A stretch of 64,000 bases of DNA from positions 47,501 to 111,500 of the forward strand of contig CAWZYM010000242.1 of the NCBI GenBank assembly GCA_963966185.1. Reading direction: 5' to 3'. The position numbers and the translations under genes are program-made. The stretch is from Rhabditoides inermis. Taxonomy: Eukaryota; Nematoda; Chromadorea; Rhabditida; Rhabditidae. Positions 43,236 to 55,408 of this stretch are shown here, one piece after another. The notes beneath the pieces are model-generated. The model saw nothing but the letters and a program-made list of their open reading frames with translations. It ran no database searches and was not told the DNA's origin. The stretch's first letter is position 1, and each line of letters starts with the position of its first letter.

Positions 43236-43656
43236 TCACTTCTTCTCGGTTCGCTTGCGGCGCACGGAAGGCGGGCCATTCTGAACATGAAAGGATCAAA
43301 CGACAGAGAGACAACAAGACATGTAAAGACTGATAGATAACGTACGGGATTGGCAGTGGGTGATTGTATGACGGGGGACATGGCGACAGGACAGGCACTG
43401 TCCTTCTCCTCCACTGTGCCCTCCGTCGTGTCCTTCCGAAGGAATCCCTTCGTGCGCTGCAAATGACCCATCAACTCCCCTCCTTTCCTCCACTCACGAA
43501 GATCCTGGTTTTGGAGGGGCTCTTCTTTGCCCTGTTCGATGCCCGGGTAGAGTCGACTGTCGGAGGGTCCGCTTCCTCCACAGTACTCTCCTTCCCACCA
43601 CGCGTCGTCTTCTTGCGCTAGAAGATAGAAGATGAGAGAAAGATAAAGAAAGCAAG

Positions 43657-43700
<44 letters not shown>

Positions 43701-45700
43701 GCACGATCATCTTCTGTAGTCGCTGCACGCCGTTCCCCTGTGCCTTCAGCTCCGCCTGCCGGTCTTGTTCCATCTGAAATCAATAACAATCAATAATCAG
43801 TCAATAATCGATAGTGGGTACCGCAGTGGCGAGCGCCTTGTCGAATCGCGTCTTGAATGCCTCCTTCTCTGCGTCGGACAGCTTCGATGGCCGGAGTGGC
43901 CGGTGTCGGTCGTGGTTGGCAACGAACGCGCGAGGCTCATCCGGCTTAAAGGTACCAGTTAGTCAACCTGCTACAGTCTATTATAGTTTTTTTTTCATAT
44001 TATCATTAGTCCCCTTAGGTTTAACATAATGCTACCGGCTTGGCGTCCTTGTCGCCTCCTTTCATCTGGATGGCCTTGACGCATCCGATCCAATCGAGGG
44101 GCAGAGAGACATCGAAGTGCTTGTCAGACTGCGACATCTACCAACAGACAGACATGTGGCAGGCCCCTTGGATGACAACCCCCACCATCAGGTGTTCCTT
44201 GATGACTCCGTAGCTCGGCTCATCCTGGAACTTGAGCCCGTTCAGGTGGCGAATTACCTGCACGATCCCCGGCGGACAGTGTGTGAACGACTCCGGACCT
44301 GGGGGCGGAGCGTAAGTGGGCGGGCCTAGACTCGTCAATCACTCACAGCACTCTCTCATGAGCAGGTCTTTTCCGACAAAGATGGCCTTCCTCTCCCTCA
44401 GATGACCCCATGGCAGGGCGTTGTCGTCGAAGAAGTCGACCACCATGAACAGCCACGTCTCCAAGTCGTCCTGAGGGGCGGGGCGTGAGGGGCAGGACTT
44501 GTGTGGGGGACTCACCTTCCTGCCCTGGTCCTCTCCCTTGTGGAGGGCGCGCGAGGCCCAGCGGAGGGTGCCCAGGAACTTGGTCTGCTTGCGGGGTTTG
44601 CTAGAAAAGGGACCATGAAAAAGGGGGAGAGAGAGAGAGGCTAGTTCACTTGTGAGATCCGTTGGAGTCCTTGTACTTCCTGGCGATTCCAAAGTCCAAC
44701 ATGTACACGATCGTCTCCTGCTTGTTCGGTCCCACCGCGAAATTCTGACAACATACTGCATTTTAAGTTCTCCCAAACTACCGTCTACCTGTCCCTTGAT
44801 GTCTCTGTGAATCCACCCCAGATCGTGAAGGTCTTCCACGGCTTCCAGTGTCTGAAGTGCGAGCTGCAGCGCCGTGCTCTTGCTGAAAATACAGTAACTC
44901 ATTTCTATTATAAAAGTACAAAATAGCGTGATACCTGAAGTTGCAGCACATGACCTTCTTGCGGAGGTCGTCGATGCACTTTCCGATCAGATCCATGATC
45001 ATGAACTTGAAGTCGTTCGTCTTGCCCTGAATCAAGATCATCTCGAGATTACTGTAATCTACCGTATACCTTATCGACGCAGGTAAGAAAGTGCGTGCGC
45101 CGTTTGGCGTTTGTGCACTCCTCCAGCACAATCACTTCCAGCTGGAATACGGAATGTACCCTGAGGATCAACAGTAACACTTCACAAACTTACCTTCAAC
45201 CTCTCCATCAGCATGTTTCCGCTAAAGATCTCCGTCTTCATCGCAGAGCGCTGAAATTCAAAGTACAGTAATACATTTTCCAATTACCGTATACCTGTTT
45301 GGTGGCGTAGTTCTCGATGAGGTAGACATCACCGAATCCTCCGGATCCAAGAAGAGAGATCACCTCGTAGCGACGAGTCATCGCATCGATGATGGTTCCC
45401 GGCTGGAATGGGCCCGGTACGGTAGCTACAGTAACCCCAAGTATGAATACAGTACGTCTAGTGTCTTTCGCTTCTTGTTGTCCTTGTCCTTGTCCTTTTC
45501 TTTGTCCTCCTTCTTCTTCTTGTCTTCCGCTGCAAATGGATCGCCGCCGCCGTTCGCACCCAGACAAGACTGCATCATGTCTTCCTGCGAGCATCAAGGT
45601 TATGAAAGGGAAGGAGAAGGGCTAGGCGGACCAGTTTGTCGTCGAGCACATCCGGATCGGGTCCGTCGTCGGATGCCTGGTTGGGGGACGGGTCCGGCAT
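43236..45700 (-). CDS. CK1-family protein kinase, worm TTBK-like
   Basis: Ser/Thr kinase of the casein kinase 1/tau-tubulin kinase-like group that is greatly expanded in nematodes. It starts at ATG 45700 (MPDPSPNQASDDGPDPD). An acidic/Lys linker (EDKKKKEDKEKDKDK) leads to the kinase domain: P-loop LLGSGGFGDVYLIE (about 45.34 kb), AMKTE with the catalytic Lys (about 45.23 kb), catalytic loop WIHRDIKGQNFAV (44.8 kb, Gly-Gln replacing the usual Pro-Ala/Gly), LDFGIARKY (44.69 kb), FLGTLRWASRALHKGED (44.55 kb) and the CK1-type RKDDLETWLFMVVDF (44.45 kb). A basic, probably disordered tail ends RRKRTEKK with a stop at 43236-43238. All catalytic residues are present. In Caenorhabditis many such kinases are spermatogenesis-enriched; that is family knowledge and not shown here. 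Confidence 0.88.
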
Positions 45701-45903
45701 GGCCGCCTGTTGGAAGGGAAGAGAGGGCGAATGGCGGGTGAGAGAGGGAGGGAGGGAGGGAAGAGCGGGCACAGACGGCGGGGCGAGTCTAGACCGCTGC
45801 CACCTCATATGAATACACTACCAGAAGTGGCAACAAAATGCTGATGTGTTCAAAACAAGTGTTTTGACATTACAGTTATTTGAAACAAAACTAACAAAGT
45901 TTT

Positions 45904-45976
45904 CGACCCTGGCAGGACTGGAACCTGCAATCTTCGGTTTAGGAGACTGACGCCTTATCCATTAGGCCACAGGGCC
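45904..45976 (-). tRNA. tRNA-Arg(CCT)
   Basis: 73 nt. Acceptor arms GGCCCTG and CAGGGTC pair with one G-U. The D arm has GGCCTAATGGATAAGGC, the anticodon loop CTCCTAA gives CCT, and the T arm has GCAGGTTCCAGTCCTGC. The anticodon stem has one A-C mismatch and the T loop reads TTCCAGT instead of TTCGAAT or similar, so function is likely but not certain. Confidence 0.8.
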
Positions 45977-46114
45977 ACGCGGTTTCATAGACGAGTATGA
46001 CAAGATTCACTCCGGGTCACAGCGGCTGGATGGGTTGCAATTTTGCATCGAACACTACTTTTTGCGTAACGCCACTCACCGCGGTTTCTCTCATATCTGC
46101 CACAGCAAGACTGT

Positions 46115-46186
46115 GACCTCATGGCGCAATGGTAGCGCGTTCGACTCCAGATCGAAAGGTTGGGCGTTCGATCCGCTCTGGGGTCA
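46115..46186 (+). tRNA. tRNA-Trp(CCA)
   Basis: 72 nt. Acceptor GACCTCA pairs with TGGGGTC (one G-U), D arm TGGCGCAATGGTAGCGC, anticodon loop in CGACTCCAGATCG gives CCA, and the T arm has GGGCGTTCGATCCGCTC with a mismatch. Confidence 0.85.
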
Positions 46187-46282
46187 AAAGTTTTGCCGAC
46201 ACCGGATTAAATTGATTGATTCAATCATTCAGAACTGACAAACCGATTTCAATTGTGTCGCAAAAGTATCAAAATTGGTTCC

Positions 46283-46356
46283 GCCGCCATAGCTCAGTCG
46301 GTTAGAGCGTGGGTAAATTAGGTCCAAGGTCGCAGGTTCGACCCCTACTGGTGGCA
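46283..46356 (+). tRNA. tRNA-like gene resembling tRNA-Ile, unusual anticodon loop
   Basis: 74 nt. Acceptor GCCGCCA and TGGTGGC pair, and the D arm AGCTCAGTCGGTTAGAGC is perfect and Ile-like. The anticodon stem TGGGT/GTCCA encloses loop AAATTAG, which lacks the invariant U33, and the T stem has one mismatch. Either a tRNA pseudogene or a variant isoacceptor. Confidence 0.6.
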
Positions 46357-46856
46357 AATATTTTGTATTTTATGTATCATTTTCTCCCCGGGACCTGCTT
46401 TTTTGCCGTACGTGAATGTACGTTATATTGCACATTTTAGAGTTTTTACGTTCTGTTGCTTTTCGTTTCTTTTCATAAAAATATGAACGTCAAGAACTTG
46501 CATGTTAGAATACGGCAGCAACAAAAGACGAGTCGTTCTGTGACTTTCAGTATAAACCAATACTTATACTGTCTGTGTGAAGAAAAAAAAACAGTGGACT
46601 ATCTCGAATCTCATAAAAAAATCATCGTCTGCTTTTATGATGTCGTCGTTCTTGTCTGATCTTTATAGACGCGGTGCTCCTCCTCTTGACTTCCTTTCGC
46701 CGCGTCCTTTCATCCTCTCCTCACTCCTCACTTGACCACCAAAGAGTACTCACCTACATTCATCCACCCGCCGCCCGCAACATACCATCACTTTCACTTT
46801 CGTGTTGGTATGTATCAATGTGTCTACCTGTCTGTATGTATGTGTCCGTTGTAGCA

Positions 46857-47686
46857 TGCCTTCCTCCCTCCCTCTCCTCCTGCTCCTTCTCCTGCTCCTT
46901 CTCGTGCCGTGCTGTGTGTGTTGCGTCGCTTCCCAGGGAGGCACAGTCAGAACAACTACCACCAGGAGGCCCTCCAGTGTCACGCCCACCTCCACCGCCA
47001 GAACACCCACCACAACTACCACCGTCGATGGTCCCTTGCATCTTTATTGAGTTTCCATCACGCACCATATTTCAGTGTGTCCCGCGTGCAACCTCGACAA
47101 CCTTGAAGCGGTGAATCCGGGACAGAGCGGAGACTACCTGCCTGTGCTGCGGTGGGGTGCCAGTTGGGAGAGTGGTGCAATGTGTACATATTGTTTGAGG
47201 GAGGAGTTGGATGCGAGTGGGTGTCTGCAGATAGTGGCCGTGTGTACTGCCCCCACCGACTCACCCGCCACACCCTACTACGCATTCATGGAGGTACGCG
47301 GCATACACTTACTAGACAATCTAGAGATGGTTCAAGGGAAAAAATACCCAAAATAACGGGACCATCCCTAGTAGACTCGCTGTTGCAGTTCAACACGAAC
47401 GAGGGTGGTCCGGCGGAGAATGCGAATGCGGGGGCGGTGGTGGAGGCTCTTCTGCAGTGCAGGGACAACTTCTGGTACTACGACAACTTCAACCGACTCG
47501 TCAGTTTACTCTTCTCGAGTTGATGGGAAAGGATAAAGTTACTTGACAAACTAAGATGGTTGACAAAAACATAAAAAGTAGCAACCGCATGCTTTTGAAT
47601 ATCTTAGATTAGAACAGTTGTATTTCATACCTCTTCAGGTTCGCACAGTGCAATGCCAGGAGGCCACGACTCCCATCGGCGGATAA
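46857..47686 (+). CDS. Small secreted cysteine protein, nematode-specific
   Basis: Four exons: 46857-47027, 47075-47293, 47388-47500 and 47639-47686, giving about 183 aa. A signal peptide (MPSSLPLLLLLLLLLLVPCC) is followed by a Thr-rich linker (TTTTRRPSSVTPTSTARTP) and a domain with CPAC, CTYC, SGCLQIVAVC, LLQC and VQC cysteines around a YYAFMEFNTNEGG core. The Thr-rich spacer plus Cys module recalls nematode C6/T-C6 extracellular proteins, but I cannot confirm that family. Expected to be extracellular or cuticle-associated. Confidence 0.7.
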
Positions 47687-48154
47687 ATGAACAGATGAAA
47701 CATCGAAACGTTATGGCTACATACTATTATGTATATTATCACGTGGTGTGCCCTGTTTTTATATTGTGAGTGAGTGGTCTTAATATCTTAATAAAATCAC
47801 ATATATATCTTTACAAATATATTTCTATCTATCTTTCTTCTCCCCTCTGTTCTTTCCGGCTCAAGTACTCGAATAATGTTTCAATGTGTATAGTCACCCA
47901 GATTCCATTCTATGAATCTATGATGTAGACCAACTAATACTATGTTATTATTAGCCTGGCGCAGTCATCATGCGTATTCCAATAAACCTAATTTTCACTT
48001 TGGCCTCGTTGCACAGTCGATATATCGTCTCGATGATTCAATTGTTCCCGATTAGTCGTTTTTCGGTTCGTTGGTCGGACAGAAAGTGAGAGAGAGCGGA
48101 AGGGAGGGAGGAGTGAGAAAAGACGGGCATATGTTGTGTGAGGAATCGAATAGC
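47687..48154 (+). other. 3' region of secreted-protein gene and spacer
   Basis: An AATAAA polyadenylation signal lies at 47790-47795, about 105 nt after the stop codon. The remainder up to the next receptor is unique AT-rich sequence and should include the receptor promoter. Confidence 0.55.
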
Positions 48155-50329
48155 CATGTCTGTCGCCTACATCTATTGGGACTCGATTGACACTGTCTAT
48201 TCCCCTTTGGAGGATGGCTACTGTGAGACAATCGCCCGTGTATACATCCAGTATACCCCACTCCACATCGTTCTCCTCGCACAGGTCACACTTGCTTTCT
48301 TTTCACCCGTTGAAATCCATTTTCAGACATGTTTCGCGATCATCTCCCTGTTTCTCGTCTTTTTTATCTACCAGTTTCAACTCTCCGAATTGCGACTGCA
48401 CAGAAATTGCAAGGTGCGTAATGTTTTATTGTCATATATATAACCCCATAACTACTACTATCATCACTGTTCAGATTCTACTCGTCTCATGGCTTTTGGG
48501 AAACGGAAGCCACTCGTTGTTGATTGGTGGAATGAATGTGGGTGATCGATCAATAAATCGATGAGTGAATGATTTCAGGTGTACCACCTGTCGACCTACT
48601 GGTGGTTCTCCCTCTCCCCCTCTCCCTCCTATTGCTCTGTTCTCGTCCCCAATTGGACATGTCTTGCAGTGAGGGCAGTCTCTCGATTCGTCGAGAGATT
48701 CATCGAACAGTGAGCTGTTCAACTATTGTACTAGTACACGAGTCTTTCAGCCAGCAGATTTGTCTGATGATAGAACGCACAATCGCCACGTTCTACAAGC
48801 ATCACTACGAGAGAGTGGAGAGGGAGTATGGACTGATGTTCACTGCCCTGTCGGTGAGAGAGAGGGAGAGAGGGGGAGGGGGGAGGGAAGAGAGAAGAGA
48901 AAGAGAGAGAGAAGAGAAGACAGAGTGATCGCAGACGGCTTGCGCCCTTCTGCGAGCCATCCACCTATTCTGGGACTACACCAGCGAAGGACACTCGGCC
49001 TTCTGCGCCTGTGAGTCAGCTCGGAGAGAGGGAGAGAGAGGGGGGGGGGGGGGGAGAACGTCGTTGCTTGCAGTCGGCATGCGCCGCACAGTGAACGAGA
49101 TGGTGTCTGACTTTGTTCTCTCGCTCGCCTCTCAGTCAATCGTCCTCATTGTGTCCTGCCTTCTCGTGAGAATCAACAAAAGAAGAACAAAACTGTGAGT
49201 TCTCTCCCTCCCTCTCTCTCTCTCTCTCCCCCTCTCTCTCTTCACTGACGGTGTCCTAAAAGGGTGTTCACAGAGAGAGAGAGACATAAACCACCGTCTG
49301 TGACGATAGGAACTATTTGCCCCCGGGGATTGATGAGATCTGACAGCCGCCGGATTTTCGAACGATGATTTCTTGATCTTCATTCGTCATAGTGTGTTAA
49401 GGAACATTATATGTTTTAACTTATCCGAAAAGATTATGAAATGATGATGATACATTCACAAACTATACAACTTATGACATATAAACAAACCAAAAAAATC
49501 AAATTTTGCAGTGACACAGACTACAATCTGCACAGCTCTTGGTTCTCCAGAGAAATGCTGCTCACTATCAAAGTATTTTTTTCCATATCAGCTTATATAT
49601 TTAATTAAAATAAGCGAACACATACATACGTAATCAAATATGCATAGTAACTCATCAAGACTTCGTTAGGAATGTTTGATATTTGCAACAAAAAAACAGC
49701 ACAACTCACTTGATATCAAGTAATAAAGTATCAAGTGATATATAATTGCGTTGAAGAAGTGATCTTTGTAAATGATATGCAAACATCAACAGTAACGATC
49801 TCACTCTAACAGTCTAACTCCATATGAAATCTCTTCGAAGCCAATTATAGTCATAAGACACATGTACTTTAGGTTCTCCTTCCGCAGTGCGCTCTACAAT
49901 GGCTGTTTTGCATGTTGAATGCTGGTGTGAACATCGCAACCCATCCAACCACCCTATGGAATCGAGAAGAAGACTGGCATAGTGACATTGAACGTGAGTT
50001 CAACATGATATTATGATTTTGGATCAAGATGTATGTACGTTTACTCCATATTTTGGTATTATTGTGATTTATGACCCTTACTTTTTCAGCTATGGTGCTA
50101 TTCTACCGTATTCTGTCCGCTCGTTTTCATGTATTCATTATACATCGTGAAACGAACCAGGATTCGTCAAATCAAGGTGAAAAAGAATATCAAAAAAAAA
50201 ACACAGCACACAATCATGCAGAAGAGTTGTGGTTTTCAGGTTCAAAAACTGGAGCACATCGAGCAAAGATCCAATCCGCAACACACTTCGGAAGCCTACT
50301 TCAAAGGACTCGCATCGCAGTGGAAGTGA
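48155..50329 (+). CDS. Serpentine chemoreceptor, Sra-superfamily (Srb/Sre-like)
   Basis: Eleven exons join in phase: 48155-48283 (MSVAYIYWDSIDTVYS), 48328-48413, 48476-48537, 48579-48709, 48751-48851, 48934-49010, 49073-49194, 49511-49572, 49887-49991, 50090-50176 and 50240-50329. Seven hydrophobic segments are visible. TM1 is VLLAQTCFAIISLFLVFFIY and the TM3/loop 2 block is QQICLMIERTIATFYKHHYE, the diagnostic IERTIATxxxxxYE of Sra, Srb and Sre receptors. The C-terminus ends AYFKGLASQWK before TGA. Intact. It differs clearly from the three-copy family at 25-36 kb. One intron contains GA/GGGA repeats at about 48857-48920. Confidence 0.82.
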
Positions 50330-50733
50330 CGTCACCAGTCATCCCATCACTTCACTTCATACAACATCAAATGTTTTATGTGAGCGCAACATTTCGAGCG
50401 CTGTCGTCGTTTGTAACAAGGTGTGAAGAATACAAATACAAAGTGAAAATATGTACAAATATGCTACAAAAGTCTTGGAAGAATACTCTTCTTCTGTCGT
50501 CTGTCTATTGTCTATTCTTGGTTTTCATCTTCTCGCCTCGATTTCGACTCGAACTCCTGAAATGATTGTGAGTGGAGAGGGTAATATCCTGGCAGAGTGT
50601 TCTTGGAAGAGTCTCTGTCTCCATTGCCTACGAATCGTGTTTGCCCATGCCTATATGTGTCAGTGATATCAGTTGATTCCTACGTGGTTATCATCTATCA
50701 CTACACAAACCGTCAGTTCACACAGATGCAAAT
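50330..50733. other. Convergent spacer, nothing recognised
   Basis: Lies between the 3' ends of the plus-strand receptor and the minus-strand NHX-tail gene. No feature seen. Confidence 0.55.
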
Positions 50734-51607
50734 TCAATGTGTAAGTGTTTGCGACCGCATGTGCTAATACGGTGAGACGGCGGAACGATGATTCGATTAT
50801 GCGAGCTTGATTGGCTGAGATGCGGGGCCAGACTCACTTGCAACTTCTTCTCGAGAATGGCACTGAACGCCTCGTAGACAGCAGTCATGTTGTCCTCCTT
50901 CTTGAGAAACTGAAACACGTTGGTAAAATCACAATAAAATGAAATATATAGAAGAATGGAGAGAAAGGGGCGACTCACATCGTTGAGTTCCATGCTCTTC
51001 TTGCTCTTGGGTACTGTATTTATGGAGTGGACGGATAGCTTCGGTTGGATGGAAGAAAGGGAAGCCATGGAGGTGACTGTGTTGAGGTGCCCTCTGTGAC
51101 CCGAGTGAATCGTGTCCAGATTCCGAGAGCTCAAAATGGGAACATTATATACGGGGAACAGAATGGAAAACAAAATGGACGTGTGAAACACTGTCCAAAT
51201 ATGATCTGCGATAATGCTGCAGGGTTTAAAATAACAGGTAAGCGGGATTGCTCGCAAGGCCGCCTCACCACGTCACACAGGCCTCGGTTGACCGAATTGT
51301 TGCATACAAGACTCACCTGACAGAGCGCATCGGATGGTCCTCTTGGATCTGAAGGGGTTCCTTGGCCGGAAGCGCACCCGCATCCTCCTTCCGTCGAAGC
51401 TTATTCAAAACCGGCCGCACTCGTGTCTTCAACTTCTCGAATCTGAATAATGTTCACATTCACTAGAAAACAATCTATAGCGTACCCGGCTTTGAATACG
51501 TAGCTCGGTCCTTGTTTGTAGACGTTGACGTTATCGCTGATCTAGTAAACACGTAAACCAGTGTGGTTGGGGGGTGCACTCACCTTGGTTTGAGTACTGT
51601 AGCACAT
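50734..51607 (-). CDS. NHX-tail-like small protein without antiporter domain
   Basis: Exons in phase: about 51584-51607 (MCYSTQTK), about 51486-51544 (ISDNVNVYKQGPSYVFKAG), about 51316-51443 (FEKLKTRVRPVLNKLRRKE), about 50979-51131, 50838-50910 and 50734-50762 (ends HMRSQTLTH). The product is about 160 aa and soluble. Two parts mirror the cytoplasmic tail of the NHX gene just upstream: FEKLKTRVRPVLNKL resembles FERFNAKVLHPVLM, and SMELND then FLKKEDNMTAVYEAFSAILEKKL resembles SLQLQD then YLKGDGNVDQLYQLFSQLLDRKL with the same exon boundaries. Phase does not allow it to be joined to the last NHX exons, and it has its own ATG, so it looks like a separate gene about 0.6 kb downstream on the same strand. 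An alternative promoter or isoform is the other possibility. Confidence 0.6.
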
Positions 51608-51748
51608 AGTTGTGGAGAGGGAGAGTGATGGGGGGAGGAAGGTGTTTATGAAGGGCAGAGGGTGTAAAGGAAGAGGGGGGGGGGGCTGACTACGCTCGTT
51701 TCACTGCCCCCGGGCGAGCAGGTATCGCCGACGACGACGATGATTGGC

Positions 51749-51798
<50 letters not shown>

Positions 51799-52223
51799 TC
51801 TCTCCTTCTCTCTCCACACCATACATCTCTCTCGTTGATAGATAGTCGTGTGAATGCGTCTCCTTTGATCGATGTCTTCTCTTGGTGTGCCTGCAGTCAG
51901 TTTCTTTCTCCCCTTCCACTCCCCCTCTAGCAATGGAACCAACAAGCAGCAACAATGCACACAATCAAATTCTCGACCGCCGGTCAAATGCGCATTAGCC
52001 GCCGCCCTTGTCTCTCGATCATTCTATACATCTCCCACCAAGCGAGACTGAACAATCGAGTCATATCACACGGTTTATCTCTTTGTACAAACGCGAGAGG
52101 GGAGAACATAGTACATAGAGCGAGAATAAATAAGTGAATCATCGGGTTCACTCGTGTAGTGTGTGACGCGCACACTGTAGTCTGTACAAGGTAGTGGAGT
52201 GTCTGGTTGTCTCAGTGTCTCAG
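51608..52223. other. Spacer between NHX and NHX-tail gene
   Basis: Contains a (CT)n run at 51751-51800 and a G-rich stretch at about 51675-51686. No coding evidence. If the two genes are co-transcribed this is the intercistronic region, longer than the usual 100-nt worm operon gap. Confidence 0.5.
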
Positions 52224-53023
52224 TCAGGGGAAGTGCCGCACCCTGTCGCGCACCCCGCCCGTGCTCCGCCGTCGGTTCATCGATCGCGCGAATGTCTCCT
52301 CCTCGTCCTCCACCCCCCGAAGATTCGACCGCGAACCCTGCAGACATCACTCATCATTCATCATTCAGCCATTGCTCATCGCGCCAAACCCGTCTGGCGG
52401 CAGACCAGAGGGTGATGGAAGGTTGAGAAGGGACGAGAGAAGCTGAACCTCTCGTTTGTTTGTCAATCGAACACTTCCGTATTTGTCATGCTCACGAGAG
52501 GTGCTATTCCGGGAAGGTCGAAACTTGATCAGAATGGGCGAAAATTGATCTAATCAATAGCACATACGTATGACGTCTACTTTAGCAGTACTTACACTGT
52601 TGGAGTTGCTGCTCATCTGCTGCATGTAGTCCTCCGCTATGTCATCTCCCTCACCCACGTCCGCGCCCACCACGCCTCCCGTGTTCAACTCCTGAAAGCG
52701 AGAGTAGACACGCACTTCTCGGTGTGCCACGCGCATTAATACATCACCCAAACATGACATGTATACTGTAGTAAACAATCACATTTGTACTGTACGCTTC
52801 GATGAGCAGGTAATGTAAGAAAGGACAAACGAACGTATACGTATTGCAACAACAATGGTGTGTCACTTTCACATACACTCTACTGGAATACTCGTTTGCA
52901 TTATGGATAGAGGAACGCACGTCGAGCTTCCGGTCGAGGAGCTGCGAGAAGAGCTGGTAGAGCTGGTCGACGTTGCCGTCGCCCTTCAGGTACTGCAAGG
53001 AGGGGGTGAGGGGGAGGGGGAGA

Positions 53024-53062
<39 letters not shown>

Positions 53063-53268
53063 GGGGGGGAGAGAGAGACGGAAAGAGAGAGGGAGAGAGA
53101 GTGAGAGATACTGACGTCTTGCAGCTGCAGGCTCTTCTGCGAGGTGACTGTCTGTTGCACGTCTTCGTCCGAATGGAATCCGCTGTTTTTCAGACCATAC
53201 TTGGACTCCTCCCTGCAAACAGCCTTTCCTATCACCTATCACCACTCCCTCACCTATTCCCCCTCTCT

Positions 53269-53326
<58 letters not shown>

Positions 53327-53603
53327 CTCTCTCTAACCCACATCTTGAGCTTCGCCAGCTGCTTGTTCTCCACCTTTGTGATCTTTCTCATCACACTCTC
53401 CACACGCATCGCGTCCTGAAACCAAACGTTAACTAAATTAATTAGAGTATACTAGTTGATACTCACCTGTAGTGTGATCTTTGCATATGCGCGGACGATC
53501 TTGGATGCATCGAAGTCTTTCTTCTTTTCGTTTCTCATCAACACTGGATGGAGCACCTTGGCGTTGAAACGCTCGAAGCTGGAAGAAGGGGTGAGAGGAA
53601 GGA

Positions 53604-53646
<43 letters not shown>

Positions 53647-55362
53647 GAAGAGAAGGGGGGAGAGATGAAGAAGAAGAAGAAGAAGAAGAGAGAGAGAGAG
53701 AAAAGGAGAAAAGACAAGAGAACACGTACTTGTCCCTGAATGAGTAGTGTCCCTGCTGTCCAGCTATATCCTCCACTCCGGACATCATATAGTCGAGATA
53801 CTAAAAAAGTGTTTACATTTTTTCTTTTTTTATTTTCTACTTACCTTGAGGTATACACTCTCCGTCATTGTCGGCACCCGGTCCTCGCTCTTCTCCACAT
53901 TCAAGAAGTTCAACAGGGGACGGATCGTGATGCCCTGCAAAATGGTTCACTGTTTTGTTTACTTGTTCCAGACAGAGGAACATAAAGATCACCTGCAAAA
54001 TAGATTATGACTCATGTTTTTTGTTGTTCGAAAACTCGAGAAATGTGAAATGTCGAATCGGAAAGCGTGACATCTCACCGTCTCCTTCGTAGCTTTTTTT
54101 TTACTTGTTCTCTAACCTGCAGGAAGACAGTGAAGTAGATGACCGCGATTGTAGTGGTGATGAACATGGGCTTGGCTGTGATGTGGTTCGACATCGAAAC
54201 CACCAGACCGAACGCAATCGCACCTGTGTGTGTTTTGATCACGTGGGATATTGTGTTTTGCTCACTCACCTCGCAATCCTCCGTAGGACAGCACAAACTG
54301 GTCGAGGTTGGAGAACTTTTTCTGGCGGAAGCGGTTCAGGAACCAGCATTGAGCAACCACACCTAGAAGGAATGAAGTGGAGGGGAGAGATAGATAAGTA
54401 GAGATAGAGAAAGAGAAGGGAGGAGAAGACGTACCGACGGTTCTGCACACGAGGCATAGTATGACGGTGGCGGCCATGAATGGCATGTCGACCTTGTGTT
54501 CGTATGAGACCGTCGACAGACCGAGGAACATGAAGATCACCTGGCCAGTAGTTCACCATTCATATGTTTTTGAAATACTCAAGAAAGAAAGAAACTCGTA
54601 TAAAGTAAAATCCGAAAAAGCGTGAAGACTGACCGTCTCGGTGCACGACGCGAGCATCTTCACGAAGTACTTGACGGAATTCGACGCCGCCGTCGTGATA
54701 TTCCCCTTCACATATTGCTTCATACACATGCCACACACCGCGATCCTGCAACGCGGTGACATTTCCGACACTCTGCACAACGTGGTGAGACATGCGGTCA
54801 AGCGCACAATATCTCGCAACTCACGCAATGATGGATGAGAGTGACAGCATTTCGGCGGTGAGGTACGCCATGTATGGTATTATGAAGATGAAAACGGGGG
54901 CGAGGGTGCGAGAGAGGTGTGTGTACCTGGAAAGGAACATTGGACAAGGTGTATGACACAGATCAGTCATCTACATACTAGGATAACTCACTTGGTGGCG
55001 AGTGCTGCGAACACAGCGAAGAGTACTCCGATCACGAATCCGCCGAGTGCGACGACAACGAAGGAGAAGGCGCCGGCGCCTGCCACTTCCATTTGACTCC
55101 ATCCCCCTTTCCCCCGTCACTCACTGTACTCCACTGGACTGAGGTTCGCCGGTCCGATCTCTGCGAAAGACGCAAACATGTTGTACAGCACCTGCAATCG
55201 TCGATTTTTTGTTGTTCTTTTCATACTGTGGTTACCCTGCCCACATCATATTTCGAGCGGTATTACCATGAACCCGTTTTATGATGTCACTCTCGCAAAT
55301 TGCTGCGAATCTTTTCGGTCGCATCGGCGAGATCACAAGTGACGTATGTGCGAGAGCGAGCG

Positions 55363-55408
<46 letters not shown>

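Noticed and set aside
51607..52596. Direct splicing of the NHX exon ending SNSNS to the MCYSTQTK/ISDNVNV exons
   Set aside because: Reading phase fails, whereas splicing to the exon at about 52224-52337 (GSRSNLRG) is in phase and reaches a stop.
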